Assembly: GCF_007680845.1 (NCBI RefSeq)
Contig: NZ_VEIY01000004.1
Coordinates: forward strand, 186,001 to 250,000
Reading direction: 5' to 3'
Source: Curtobacterium pusillum
GTDB lineage: Bacteria > Actinomycetota > Actinomycetes > Actinomycetales > Microbacteriaceae
DNA: 64,000 nt
Shown here: in pieces, positions 43,712-52,497 of the stretch
Numbering within the stretch: the stretch's first letter is position 1
Layout: every line of letters begins with the position of its first letter
The notes under the pieces: model-generated
The model's input: only the letters and a program-made list of their open reading frames with translations
The model's database searches: none
What the model was told of the DNA's origin: nothing
Translations under genes and position numbers: made by a program

Positions 43712-44173
43712 ATGCTCGGCATCCTCGGCGGCGACGAGCGCTGCCCCATCGCACGGTCCCTCGACGTCCTCGGTGAGAAGTGGACGCTCATGATCGTCCG
43801 CGACGCACTCGCCGGCTCGACGCGCTTCAGCCAGTTCCAGCAGAGCCTCGGCATCCCGCGCGAGGTCCTCACCGCACGCCTCGGCTCCCTCGTCGAAGGC
43901 GGTGTGCTCGAGCGGAACGCCTACAAGCCGGAGGGCGGGCGGGTCCGCGACGAGTACGTCCTCACGGCGGCGGGACGCGACCTCTCGCTCGTGCTCCTGG
44001 CGCTCGGAGGCTGGGCGGACCGGCACCGGCCGTCGGAGCTGACGTCGGACCTCCGGTTCGTCGACGCCGAGACCGGCGAAGCGGTGGAGGCAGCAGCGCT
44101 GACGCACGACACCCACGAGCGGGTGCCGCTGGCGCGGCTCAGCGCGGTGTCGGAGCGTGCGTCCGTCGCGTGA
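43712..44173 (+). CDS. HxlR family transcriptional regulator
   Basis: 153 aa. Diagnostic N-terminus DERCPIARSLDVLGEKWTLMIVRDAL with the conserved Cys used as a redox/electrophile sensor in characterised members, then the winged helix FSQFQQSLGIPREVLTARLGSLVEGGVL. Probably controls the divergent SDR. Confidence 0.94.
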   Translation: MLGILGGDERCPIARSLDVLGEKWTLMIVRDALAGSTRFSQFQQSLGIPREVLTARLGSLVEGGVLERNAYKPEGGRVRDEYVLTAAGRDLSLVLLALGGWADRHRPSELTSDLRFVDAETGEAVEAAALTHDTHERVPLARLSAVSERASVA

Positions 44174-44181
44174 GGCGATGA

Positions 44182-44225
44182 CGGACGGGAGGCGCGGGTC
44201 GGCCCCGCACCGCGCCTCCCGTCCG
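44182..44225. repeat. REP-like palindrome (GGAGGCGCGG family), hxlR-lacI gap
   Basis: Perfect 16-bp arms 44182-44197 and 44210-44225, 12-nt loop, in the 65-bp gap between two convergent genes; suited to stop both. Confidence 0.92.
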
Positions 44226-44238
44226 CCAGGCGGGTGCG

Positions 44239-45252
44239 TCAGCGACGCACGTCGCACCCGCAACTCGCCCCGAGCACCAGGCCGGCGGGAACGAGGTCGC
44301 GGTGCCACTGGTTGTCGGCGTCGAGGCCCAGGACCCGGTCGACCGCGGCGACCGCCATGGTCTCGATCGGCTGCCGGACGGTGGTGAGCTGCGGGTTCGT
44401 GTAGTCCGCCTCGGCCGCGCCGTCGAACGACACGATCGCGACGTCGTCCGGCGCCCGCAGCCCGAGCTCCCACAGTGCCCGCAGGACCCCGACCGCCTGC
44501 ATGTCGGAGCTGACGAAGACGGCTCGCGGTCCGGATCCGTCGCCGAACATCCGGAGACCGGCCTCGTAGCCGCCGCGACGGGTGAAGTCGCAGCGCACGA
44601 TCGGGCCGTCGGGCATCCCGGCGTCGCGGAGTGCGCGCATCCAACCCTGCTCGCGGAGTTCCATCGAGCCGCTGTGGCCCATCACCAGGCCGATCGACGA
44701 GTACCCGTGCTCGACGAGGTGCCTGGTGCCGTCGTAGGCGCCACGGAGCGCGTCGACACCGATGCTCGCGTACTCGGGGACCGCGAAGAAGGTGTTGAGC
44801 AGGACCATCGGGATGCCCGGGTCGGTGACGGTCGACAGGTCCGGCTGGGTCATGATGCTCGTCATGATGATGCCGTCCACCTGCCGGGCGGAGAGGCTCC
44901 GGAGGCGTTCGCGCTCCTGGGGGGCGTTGCCGTCGCTGTTCGCGAGGAGGACGTCGTACCCGCGCGCGGCGGCGGCGTGGGTCACGGCGACCGCGAGCTC
45001 CGACCAGAACGGGTTGTCGAGCTCCGGGACGATGAGGCCGAGCATCTTGGACGACCCGGTCCGGAGGGCCTGGGCGCTCGCGTTCGGCCGGTACCCGAGG
45101 ACCCGGATGGCGTCGCGGACCCGCGCGGCCGTCTCGGCCGCGACGGGCCGGGGCCCGTCGTGCACGACGTAGCTGACGACGGACGTGCTGACGCCCGCGT
45201 ACCGGGCGACGTCCGCGCGGGTGACCGCCCTCGGGGTCGTCGGGACGGTCAC
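44239..45252 (-). CDS. LacI family transcriptional regulator
   Basis: 337 aa. The helix-turn-helix is at residues about 11-33 (VTRADVARYAGVSTSVVSYVV), hinge LGYRPNASAQALRTGSS, then the sugar-binding-protein-like sensor domain. GTG 45252 is chosen because AGGAGG lies 7 nt before it; ATG 45267 would place the SD inside the gene. It is downstream of the Gfo/Idh dehydrogenase, separated by a 16-bp hairpin, and most likely regulates the dehydrogenase/transport locus. Confidence 0.93.
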   Translation of the reverse strand: MTVPTTPRAVTRADVARYAGVSTSVVSYVVHDGPRPVAAETAARVRDAIRVLGYRPNASAQALRTGSSKMLGLIVPELDNPFWSELAVAVTHAAAARGYDVLLANSDGNAPQERERLRSLSARQVDGIIMTSIMTQPDLSTVTDPGIPMVLLNTFFAVPEYASIGVDALRGAYDGTRHLVEHGYSSIGLVMGHSGSMELREQGWMRALRDAGMPDGPIVRCDFTRRGGYEAGLRMFGDGSGPRAVFVSSDMQAVGVLRALWELGLRAPDDVAIVSFDGAAEADYTNPQLTTVRQPIETMAVAAVDRVLGLDADNQWHRDLVPAGLVLGASCGCDVRR

Positions 45253-45270
45253 GGACACCTCCTGCATCGA

Positions 45271-45306
45271 GTTCGGGTGCCCGTCCCTGTGGACGGGCAC
45301 CCGAAC
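45271..45306. terminator. Perfect 16-bp hairpin between dehydrogenase and lacI
   Basis: Arms 45271-45286 (GTTCGGGTGCCCGTCC) and 45291-45306, tetraloop CTGT. Lies 16 nt after the dehydrogenase stop and 4 nt before the ATG 45267 region of lacI, so it can cut down read-through into lacI. Confidence 0.8.
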
Positions 45307-45322
45307 GGTGGTCGATGCGATC

Positions 45323-46558
45323 CTAGACGGCAGCCGTCGCGCTCCCGTCCGACGCCGCGTTCGCCGGAGCGGGGGCGTCGCCGAAGTCCGGGACGTCGAG
45401 CCGGGCCCCGCCCTGCAGCGCCGACTGGTGGGCGATGATGCCAGGCAGCGTGAAGCGTGCGGCGGTCCAGGCGTTGACCGGCGGCAGGGTCCGGTCGACG
45501 ACGGCACGCACGAAGTCGTCGGCGAGGAACTGGTGGCTGCCCTCGTGCCCGGTCGGGACGCCGGCGTACTCCTCGGGCAGGCGCGAGGTGTCGTGCACGG
45601 CGGCGTACCCGGACACGAACGCGTCGCGGAGCGAAGGATCGACGTCGGCCAGGCGCGGGTCGTCGAGCGACATCGTCGCCTGCGTGTCGATCTGGTCGCT
45701 GATGTCGTACGAGTCCTCCTTGTCCTGCCAGACGCTGACCTTCGCGAGCTGTTCGAAGCTCGCCTCGGTACCGAAGTAGCGGAACCGGGACTCACGGATG
45801 TGCGAGGGGTACCCGACGCGGCGCATCTCGTTGATCCGCATGACACCGCCGTTGTCGAGCTCGAACAGGGCGGTGGCGTTCGAGAAGTCGTTGTCGAACT
45901 GGCTGACGTCCTTGTCGAACACCCCGTCGCCGCGGTCGTCCTTGACGCCGATGCAGCTGACCGAGACCGCGTGTCCGGGGATCGCACCGAGGACGCCGCC
46001 GACGGAGTGGGTCGGGTAGAGCATGGGCGGGTAGCTCGCCGTCCGCTTCCAGTCGTCGCCGCCGCTGTACTGGTACGCGGCGTAGAAGCCGAGGTCCATG
46101 TCGTGGACGTAGTCGCCCTCGGCGTAGAACACGCGGCCGAAGGCGCCCTCGGCGACCTTGGACCGGGCGAACACCGTCGCCGGGTTGTAGTAGCTCGTCT
46201 CGCCCATCATGTAGGTGAGTCCGGTCTCGCGGACCGCCTCGATGATGGCCTGGATCTCGTCGACGGAGATCGCCATCGGGACGGCCGAGTAGACGTGCTT
46301 GCCCGCGCGGAGGGCCTTGACGACGAGCGGGCCGTGCGTCCAGCGCTGCGTGAAGATCGCGACGGCGTCGACGTCGGAGGCGAGCACGGCGTCGAAGTCC
46401 GCGAAGGTGCCGTCCAGGTGCTGCGACTCGACGAGCTCCGACGCGCGGTCGTCGACGAGGTCGGTGACGAACACGCGGTCGACGTCCGGGTGCAGCTTGA
46501 ACAGCTTGGCGAACTGGGGGGCGAACTGGCCCGCGCCGACCATTCCGACAGAGATCAT
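45323..46558 (-). CDS. Gfo/Idh/MocA family oxidoreductase
   Basis: 411 aa NAD(P)-dependent sugar or inositol dehydrogenase-like protein. N-terminal Rossmann domain SVGMVGAGQFAPQFAKLF, the EKP-like catalytic region is replaced by GKHVYSAVPMAISV (Lys present, Glu and Pro altered), and the C-terminal barrel follows. Substrate is probably a sugar brought in by the divergent transporter. The C-terminal tail is Ala-rich (APAPANAASDGSATAAV). Divergent from the ABC permease genes. Confidence 0.9.
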   Translation of the reverse strand: MISVGMVGAGQFAPQFAKLFKLHPDVDRVFVTDLVDDRASELVESQHLDGTFADFDAVLASDVDAVAIFTQRWTHGPLVVKALRAGKHVYSAVPMAISVDEIQAIIEAVRETGLTYMMGETSYYNPATVFARSKVAEGAFGRVFYAEGDYVHDMDLGFYAAYQYSGGDDWKRTASYPPMLYPTHSVGGVLGAIPGHAVSVSCIGVKDDRGDGVFDKDVSQFDNDFSNATALFELDNGGVMRINEMRRVGYPSHIRESRFRYFGTEASFEQLAKVSVWQDKEDSYDISDQIDTQATMSLDDPRLADVDPSLRDAFVSGYAAVHDTSRLPEEYAGVPTGHEGSHQFLADDFVRAVVDRTLPPVNAWTAARFTLPGIIAHQSALQGGARLDVPDFGDAPAPANAASDGSATAAV

Positions 46559-46619
46559 CAGTGACCTTTCCAGGTGGGGATGCGTCGCCGAGCAGGTCGC
46601 TCCGATGCGATCGGGAGTC

Positions 46620-46648
46620 ATCCTGACACGCTTGTCTACTCGTGACAA
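46620..46648 (-). promoter_or_regulatory. Possible dehydrogenase promoter with embedded GACA-CGCT-TGTC
   Basis: On the minus strand TTGTCA (46643-46648), 17-nt spacer, CAGGAT (46620-46625). The short inverted repeat GACA/TGTC at 46625-46636 lies between them and could be a repressor site. Weak evidence. Confidence 0.35.
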
Positions 46649-46676
46649 CCCCGTGACGGACCGTAGAAGTGACGTC

Positions 46677-46705
46677 TTGTGCGGCACGGTCCCCACGTGT
46701 AGATT
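46677..46705 (+). promoter_or_regulatory. Possible promoter of the sugar ABC operon
   Basis: TTGTGC (46677-46682) and TAGATT (46700-46705), spacer 17 nt, 51 nt before ATG 46757, which has an AAGGAG Shine-Dalgarno. Confidence 0.4.
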
Positions 46706-46756
46706 CCCCGCTCACGGACTGCTGCACGTCAGTCCACCGCAGACGAAGGAGTCGCG

Positions 46757-47725
46757 ATGGCCACCGAGAGCCCCGTGTCGTCACCCCTGACGGCCACCCG
46801 CCCACGGAGCAGGGGAGCCACCCTCGCCCGTGCCCAGACGACCTCCCCGAGGCGTCGCCCCCGGAACGACCTCTGGCTGGCGCTGGTGTTCATCGCACCG
46901 GCCGCGATCGGGTTCGCCGTGTTCCTGGCGTGGCCGACGGTCCGGGGGATCTACCTCAGCTTCACGTCCTACAACCTGCTCACCCCACCGGAGTTCACCG
47001 GCCTGCAGAACTACGTCCGGCTCGCGCAGGACTCGATCTTCTGGCACTCGATGGTCGTCACCGTCGAGTACGTCGTCATCAGCATCGTCATCCAGACCGT
47101 CGTGGCGCTCTTCATCGCGGTGATGATGCACCGCCTCACGAAGTCGACCTTCGTGCGCGGCATCGTCCTCGCGCCGTACCTCGTGTCGAACGTCGTCGCG
47201 GCGCTGGTGTGGCTCTGGATCCTCGACACCCAGCTCGGCATCGGCAACGAGCTGCTCGCGGCCCTCGGGCTCGACCGCATCCCGTTCCTGCAGAGCGACG
47301 TCTGGGGCATCCCCTCGATCGCGCTCATCAACGTCTGGCGGCACGTCGGCTACACGGCCCTGCTCATCTTCGCCGGTCTGCAGTCCCTGCCCGAGACGGT
47401 GTACGAGGCCGGGCGCATCGACGGCGCGAGCGAGTGGAAGATGTTCTGGCGCATCACGGTGCCGCTGCTCCGCCCGATCCTGTCGCTGGTGCTCATCATC
47501 ACCGTCATCGGGTCGTTCCAGGTGTTCGACACCGTCGCCGTCACCACGCAGGGCGGCCCCGCGAACGCCACGAACGTCGTGCAGAACTACATCTACAACC
47601 TGGCGTTCGGCCGGTTCCAGTTCGGCTACGCGTCGGCCGTGTCCGTCGCGCTCCTCATCGTCCTCAGCATCATCACGATCATCCAGTACCGCCTCACCCG
47701 CTCGGGTGAGTCGGACCTGGACTGA
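46757..47725 (+). CDS. Carbohydrate ABC transporter permease (MalF/UgpA-type)
   Basis: 322 aa, six membrane helices after a basic N-terminus. The EAA loop is EAGRIDGASEWKMFWRI followed by TVPLLRP, the docking site for the ATPase. CUT1-family permease for oligosaccharides or glycosides; ligand unknown. AAGGAG 6 nt before ATG. No ATPase gene is found in this locus, so a shared MsiK-like ATPase is expected elsewhere. Confidence 0.94.
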   Translation: MATESPVSSPLTATRPRSRGATLARAQTTSPRRRPRNDLWLALVFIAPAAIGFAVFLAWPTVRGIYLSFTSYNLLTPPEFTGLQNYVRLAQDSIFWHSMVVTVEYVVISIVIQTVVALFIAVMMHRLTKSTFVRGIVLAPYLVSNVVAALVWLWILDTQLGIGNELLAALGLDRIPFLQSDVWGIPSIALINVWRHVGYTALLIFAGLQSLPETVYEAGRIDGASEWKMFWRITVPLLRPILSLVLIITVIGSFQVFDTVAVTTQGGPANATNVVQNYIYNLAFGRFQFGYASAVSVALLIVLSIITIIQYRLTRSGESDLD

Positions 47726-47741
47726 ACGGAGCGTCCCGATC

Positions 47742-48683
47742 ATGACCACGACACTCACCCGTTCCGTCACCACGAAGCGCCAGCCCCGCCCGGGCGCCGC
47801 GCACCGCCGTCGCCCGTCCGTCGGCCGGATCCTCGCGTGGGTCGCGATGATCGCCGTCATCGTCATCACGCTGTTCCCGTTCTACTGGATCCTCCGCACG
47901 GCACTGTCGTCGAACGGCGCGATCAACTCCGACCCGACCTCGTTGCTCCCCGTCGGGTTCAGCCTCGGCGGGTTCGAGCGGGTGTTCGGCCTGCAGTCCA
48001 CGAAGGAGGCGCTCGCGCAGGGCGGCTCCGGGGCCGCGCTGAACTTCTGGCGCTACCTCGGCAACTCCGTCATCGTCTCGACCCTCGTCACGGTCGGCCA
48101 AGTGTTCTTCTCCGCCGCGGCCGCCTACGCGTTCGCCCGGCTCCGCTGGCCCGGACGCGACAAGGTCTTCGCGGTGTTCCTCGCCGGCCTCATGGTCCCC
48201 GCGATCTTCACGCTGCTGCCGAACTTCACGCTCATCAAGCAGCTCGGGCTCGTCGACAACCTGCTCGGCATCGCCCTGCCGACGATGTTCATGACGCCGT
48301 TCGCGGTGTTCTTCCTCCGGCAGTTCTTCCTCGGCATCTCGAAGGAGGTCGAGGAAGCCGCGCTCATCGACGGTGCGGGCAAGGTCCGGGTGTTCTTCCG
48401 GCTCGTCATCCCGATGGCGTCCGCACCGATCGCCACCCTCGCGGTCCTGACGTACATCACGAGCTGGAACGACTACTTCTGGCCGCTCATGGTGTCGTAC
48501 ACCGACAGCTCGCGGGTCCTCACCGTCGCACTCGGCGTCTTCAAGTCGCAGACCCCGCAGTCCGGCACCGACTGGGCCGGGCTCATGGCCGCGACCCTGG
48601 TGGCGGCGCTCCCGATGATCGTGCTGTTCGGCGTCTTCGCCAAGCGCATCGTCAACTCCATCGGCTTCTCCGGAATCAAGTAG
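47742..48683 (+). CDS. Carbohydrate ABC transporter permease (MalG/UgpE-type)
   Basis: 313 aa, six helices. EAA loop EEAALIDGAGKVRVFFRLVIP. Pairs with the preceding permease, 16 nt downstream of it, with GGAG before ATG 47742. Ends 7 nt before the binding-protein gene. Confidence 0.94.
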   Translation: MTTTLTRSVTTKRQPRPGAAHRRRPSVGRILAWVAMIAVIVITLFPFYWILRTALSSNGAINSDPTSLLPVGFSLGGFERVFGLQSTKEALAQGGSGAALNFWRYLGNSVIVSTLVTVGQVFFSAAAAYAFARLRWPGRDKVFAVFLAGLMVPAIFTLLPNFTLIKQLGLVDNLLGIALPTMFMTPFAVFFLRQFFLGISKEVEEAALIDGAGKVRVFFRLVIPMASAPIATLAVLTYITSWNDYFWPLMVSYTDSSRVLTVALGVFKSQTPQSGTDWAGLMAATLVAALPMIVLFGVFAKRIVNSIGFSGIK

Positions 48684-48690
48684 GCACCAG

Positions 48691-50064
48691 ATGACCACCT
48701 CGCTCTCCCGCCGCGCCCTGTTCGCCGGCGGCGCCTCCGCCCTGGCACTCGGTGCGCTCGCCGCGTGCTCGTCGCCCGGCCGCGGCACCTCCTCGGGGAC
48801 CGGTACCCGGACCGTCAGCTACTGGCTCTGGGACTCGAACCAGCTGCCCGCCTACCAAGCCGTCGCCGACGCCTTCCACCGCGAGAACCCCGACATCACG
48901 GTGAAGATCACGCAGCTCGGGTGGAACGACTACTGGACCAAGCTCACCGCCGGGTTCATCGCCGGCACCGCGCCCGACGTGTTCACCGACCACCTCACGA
49001 AGTTCCCGCAGTACTCCGACCTCGACGTGCTCTACAAGCTCGACGAGCTCGAGGCCACGAAGGGGATCCGCGACGCCGACTACCAGTCCGGGCTCGCCGA
49101 GCTCTGGAAGGGCAAGGACGGCCACCGGTACGGGTCGCCGAAGGACTGGGACACCATCGCGATGTTCTACGACCGCACGGCGATGGCCAAGGCGGGGGTC
49201 TCCGACGCCGAGCTCGCCGGTCTCGAGTGGAACCCCGACGACGGCGGTTCGTTCGAGCGCATGCTCGCGCACCTGACCGTCGACGCGAAGGGACGCCGCG
49301 GGGACGAGCCCGGGTTCGACAAGCACGACGTCGCGGTCTACGGCATCTCGTCGAACGGGTCCGGCGGCGACGGGTTCGGGCAGACCCAGTGGTCGCCGTT
49401 CACCGGGTCGATCGACTGGTTCTACACGAACGAGAACCCCTGGGGCGACAAGTTCCGCTACGACGAGAAGGTTGTGCAGGACACCCTCGCCTGGTACTAC
49501 CGGCTCGCGGACAAGGGCTACATGGCGAAGTACGGCGTGTTCTCCACCACCACCGGCCCCGACGTCCAGCTCGGCTCGGGGAAGTGCGCGCTGTCCTTCA
49601 ACGGCTCGTGGATGATCGGCACGTACCTCGGCATGGAGGATCTCGACATCGCCGTCGCTCCCACCCCGGTCGGGCCGGTCGGACACCGCGCGTCGATGTT
49701 CAACGGGCTCGGCGACTCGATCACGAAGCAGGCGAAGGACCCCGAGGCCGCCGCGAAGTGGGTGGCGTACCTCGGCAGCGACGCGGCCCAGACGATCGTC
49801 GGCAAGGCCGGCATCGTGTTCCCCGCGCGGCCGGCCGGGACGGCGGCGGCGGTCGCGTCGTTCCGGAAGCGCGGACTCGACGTCTCGGCCTTCACCCGGC
49901 AGGTCGAGGAGCAGACGACGTTCCTCTTCCCCGTCACCCGCAACCCCGCGGACGTGCAGGCGCTGCTGCAGCCGGCCTTCGACGACGTGTACGCGAACGG
50001 GAAGCCGATCAGCACACTGACCGGCATCAACGAGCAGGTGAACACCCTCCTGGCCCTCACCTGA
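48691..50064 (+). CDS. Extracellular sugar-binding lipoprotein (family 1 SBP)
   Basis: 457 aa. Signal peptide MTTSLSRRALFAGGASALAL... with twin Arg and lipobox LAAC (Cys26), so possibly Tat-exported and lipid-anchored. Body is the cluster B solute-binding fold: AFHRENPDITVKITQLGWNDYW, AGFIAGTAPDVFTDH, ALSFNGSWMIGTYLG. Delivers sugar to the two permeases. The order permease-permease-SBP is unusual; the SBP is usually first. Confidence 0.93.
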   Translation: MTTSLSRRALFAGGASALALGALAACSSPGRGTSSGTGTRTVSYWLWDSNQLPAYQAVADAFHRENPDITVKITQLGWNDYWTKLTAGFIAGTAPDVFTDHLTKFPQYSDLDVLYKLDELEATKGIRDADYQSGLAELWKGKDGHRYGSPKDWDTIAMFYDRTAMAKAGVSDAELAGLEWNPDDGGSFERMLAHLTVDAKGRRGDEPGFDKHDVAVYGISSNGSGGDGFGQTQWSPFTGSIDWFYTNENPWGDKFRYDEKVVQDTLAWYYRLADKGYMAKYGVFSTTTGPDVQLGSGKCALSFNGSWMIGTYLGMEDLDIAVAPTPVGPVGHRASMFNGLGDSITKQAKDPEAAAKWVAYLGSDAAQTIVGKAGIVFPARPAGTAAAVASFRKRGLDVSAFTRQVEEQTTFLFPVTRNPADVQALLQPAFDDVYANGKPISTLTGINEQVNTLLALT

Positions 50065-50089
50065 ACGCCACCACCCTCAGACTGGAGGG

Positions 50090-50692
50090 GTGGAACGACG
50101 TGCGCTGATCCTGGAAGCCGCCGCCCGCGAGTTCGAGCGCGTCGGCTACGCCGCCGCGACGATCGCCGCGATCGCCCGAGCAGCGGGCGTCTCGCAGGGC
50201 GCCCTGTACTTCCACTTCCCGACCAAGACGGCGCTCGCGCTCGGTGTGATCGACGAGCAGAACGTGCGGACCTTCGACGTCGTCAGCCACGTCGACAGCT
50301 CGCCGACCGCGTCGCTCGTCGCCGCCTCGCGGGGGATCGCGGACATGCTCCTCACCGACCCCATCGTGAGCGCGGGCATCCGGCTCTCCCTCGAGCGCGG
50401 TGAGTTCGCCCCGGCGACCGTGGCGTTCTACGACCAGTGGATCGGTGGGATCAGCGACGTGTTCCGGCTCGCGATCGCCAGCGGGGAGCTGCGCACGGAC
50501 CTCACGGCGGAGCAGCTCGGGTCGACCACCGTGCCGATGTTCACGGGCGTGCAGCTCGTGTCGGCCGTGCGTACCGGGCGGCAGGACCTGTTCCCCGCGC
50601 TCGACGCGATGTGGCGGCTGCTGCTCGGCGGCATCGTCGACCCGCGGCACCGGGATCGCCTGCTCGGGGTCGTGGCCGAGACGTTCGGCTGA
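50090..50692 (+). CDS. TetR family regulator (gamma-butyrolactone-receptor-like)
   Basis: 200 aa. ALILEAAAREFERVGYAAATI then IAIARAAGVSQGALYFHFPTKTALALGVI is close to the ScbR/ArpA DNA-binding domain. Whether it binds a signalling lactone is not evident. Start GTG 50090 is the only in-frame start, yet GGAGG is only 2 nt upstream, too close for normal use; leaderless or coupled initiation after the SBP (25 nt) is possible. Confidence 0.85.
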   Translation: MERRALILEAAAREFERVGYAAATIAAIARAAGVSQGALYFHFPTKTALALGVIDEQNVRTFDVVSHVDSSPTASLVAASRGIADMLLTDPIVSAGIRLSLERGEFAPATVAFYDQWIGGISDVFRLAIASGELRTDLTAEQLGSTTVPMFTGVQLVSAVRTGRQDLFPALDAMWRLLLGGIVDPRHRDRLLGVVAETFG

Positions 50693-50728
50693 CGCGTCGT
50701 GCTGGTGCTGGTGCGCTGACGGTGTCGG

Positions 50729-51157
50729 TCAGCGGTCGCGGAGCTCTCGGTCCCGGAACCACTTGAGCAACCAGGCCGCGCTCGTGCTGTCGAACGAACG
50801 CGGGAAGTCGGCGCCCTCGGTGAGGAACGGGCTGAAGCCGTCCTCGGCGGCCACGTCCGAGTCGTCGAGCGCCCGGTACGCCATCGACCAGCCGTCGAAC
50901 CGGCGGCGCTCGATGTCCTCCCGGACGAGCGACTTCACCTCGCCGTGCCGGCGGTCCTTCGAGATGACGGCGAACCGGTCCTCGACGCTCCACACCGGGC
51001 CCTCGAGCAGCTGCATGAAGCGGCCGTCCTTGGCGACGAGCAGACCGGAGACGCCGAGCGCCTCGTTCCGCAGCCGTGCCTCGCGCAGCAGTTCGGCGAG
51101 GGCGGCGTCGTCGAAGGGGACGGCGGCGCGGCTCATGTAGACGACGGAGACGAGCAC
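50729..51157 (-). CDS. BLUF-domain blue-light photoreceptor
   Basis: 142 aa consisting of a single BLUF domain plus a short helical tail. The FAD-contact and photocycle residues are all present: Tyr7 in VSVVYMSRA, Asn31 in ARLRNEALGVSGLL, Gln49 in GRFMQLLEG, Trp90 and Met92 in FDGWSMAYRAL. It can therefore do the Tyr-Gln hydrogen-bond switch under blue light. No output domain is attached, so it must act through a partner protein. GTG 51157 gives the canonical N-terminus. Downstream of an MFS exporter gene in the same direction. Confidence 0.9.
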   Translation of the reverse strand: MLVSVVYMSRAAVPFDDAALAELLREARLRNEALGVSGLLVAKDGRFMQLLEGPVWSVEDRFAVISKDRRHGEVKSLVREDIERRRFDGWSMAYRALDDSDVAAEDGFSPFLTEGADFPRSFDSTSAAWLLKWFRDRELRDR

Positions 51158-51218
51158 GCTTCCATCCTGGCGTCGGGCGCGGTCCACCGCGAACCGCGTG
51201 TCCGGGCGGCGCAGCCCG

Positions 51219-52430
51219 TCACCCGAGTGGTGCGGGACGGAGCTCCTCGAACGCGGTGCGGGCGCGGACGGCGGGGGCTGCGAGCAGGGCGGCGACGAGC
51301 AGCGCGGCGGGGACGAGCATGGCCGTCTGCAGGCCGAGGTGCTCGCCGAGGAACCCGAGCGCCGGGGGACCGGCGAGGAACGCCACGTACCCCGCGGTCG
51401 CCACGACGGACACCCGCCGGTCGCCGTCGGTGGGGTGGTCGCCGGCGGCGGAGATCGCGAGCGGGAAGCCGAGGGCGATCCCGAGTCCCCACACGCCGGC
51501 GGCCGCGGCGGCGAGCACCGGGTTCGGCGAGACGACGACGAGCAGCACCCCGACCGCGCCGACGGCCGCGCACACCCGGATCACCGCGACCCGGCCGAAC
51601 CGGGCCACGAGCGGGGTGCCGGCGATCCGTCCGACGAACATCGCGAGCGCGAAGCCGGTGAACACGAGCGAGCCGACGGCCTCCGGCGCGTCGTGGTCGG
51701 TGGTCATGAGGAGGGGGAGCCAGTCGCTGGCGGCACCCTCGGCGAACGCCATCGCCAGGGTGATCACCGCGATGAGGAGGACCTGCAGGGTGAGCACCGA
51801 CCGGAGCCGTGGCGCGACGAGGGCCGTCGCGGACGCGGACGCGGGCGTGGTCGTGGACTCCGGGGTCGCCCGGTCCACCGGCCGGAGGTTCACCGCGGCG
51901 AACACCGCGAGCCCGGCCATCACGGCGGTGGCGACGAGCAGGTGCACGATGACCGGCGTCCGCGCGGCCGTGAGTGCGATGCCGGTGGCGCCGCCGAGCA
52001 CGGTGCCGAGGCTGAAGCACGCGTGCAGCACCGGAACGACCGGTCGTGAGAGCTGCCGTTCGACCGCGGCGGCCTCGACGTTGAGCCCGATCTCCGCGAG
52101 GCCGCACCCGAACCCGATGCAGAACAACCCCGCCCACACCCCGACGGCGAGCTGTGCGGGGGCGAGCACGGCGACGAGGAGCATGCCGACGACGGGCAGT
52201 GCTCCGCCGAGGACGATCAGGGGCCGGGTGCCGAGCCGTCGGACGAGCACCCCGGCACTGAGGATCCCGATCATCGACCCGACGGACAGGCCGAGCAGGA
52301 CGATGCCCATCGTCTCGATCGACGCGCCCAGCTCGTCACGGACCGCGGGTGTGCGGGTGATCCACGACGCGATCCCGAACCCGGTCATCGTCGACGTGGC
52401 GAAGAGTGCCGCGCGGTGGCGCCCGATCAT
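51219..52430 (-). CDS. MFS transporter, sugar/drug exporter-like
   Basis: 403 aa, 12 hydrophobic helices. HRAALFATSTMTGFGIASWITRTPAVRDEL is the start of the FucP/YbjJ-like group, with the loop RRLGTRPLIVLGG. Substrate unknown. ATG 52430 chosen as the start of the first helix region; upstream open frame is not family-like. It ends 61 bp before the BLUF start, so the two may share an mRNA. Confidence 0.85.
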   Translation of the reverse strand: MIGRHRAALFATSTMTGFGIASWITRTPAVRDELGASIETMGIVLLGLSVGSMIGILSAGVLVRRLGTRPLIVLGGALPVVGMLLVAVLAPAQLAVGVWAGLFCIGFGCGLAEIGLNVEAAAVERQLSRPVVPVLHACFSLGTVLGGATGIALTAARTPVIVHLLVATAVMAGLAVFAAVNLRPVDRATPESTTTPASASATALVAPRLRSVLTLQVLLIAVITLAMAFAEGAASDWLPLLMTTDHDAPEAVGSLVFTGFALAMFVGRIAGTPLVARFGRVAVIRVCAAVGAVGVLLVVVSPNPVLAAAAAGVWGLGIALGFPLAISAAGDHPTDGDRRVSVVATAGYVAFLAGPPALGFLGEHLGLQTAMLVPAALLVAALLAAPAVRARTAFEELRPAPLG

Positions 52431-52484
52431 GGGTCCATCAGAACGTTTCACTGGCCCCGCGTCAAGCAGACGCGGTCGTCCGCC

Positions 52485-52490
52485 TAGGAT
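52485..52490 (+). promoter_or_regulatory. -10 hexamer TAGGAT of histidine phosphatase gene
   Basis: Seven nt before ATG 52498. Confidence 0.55.
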
Positions 52491-52497
52491 CGGGCAC

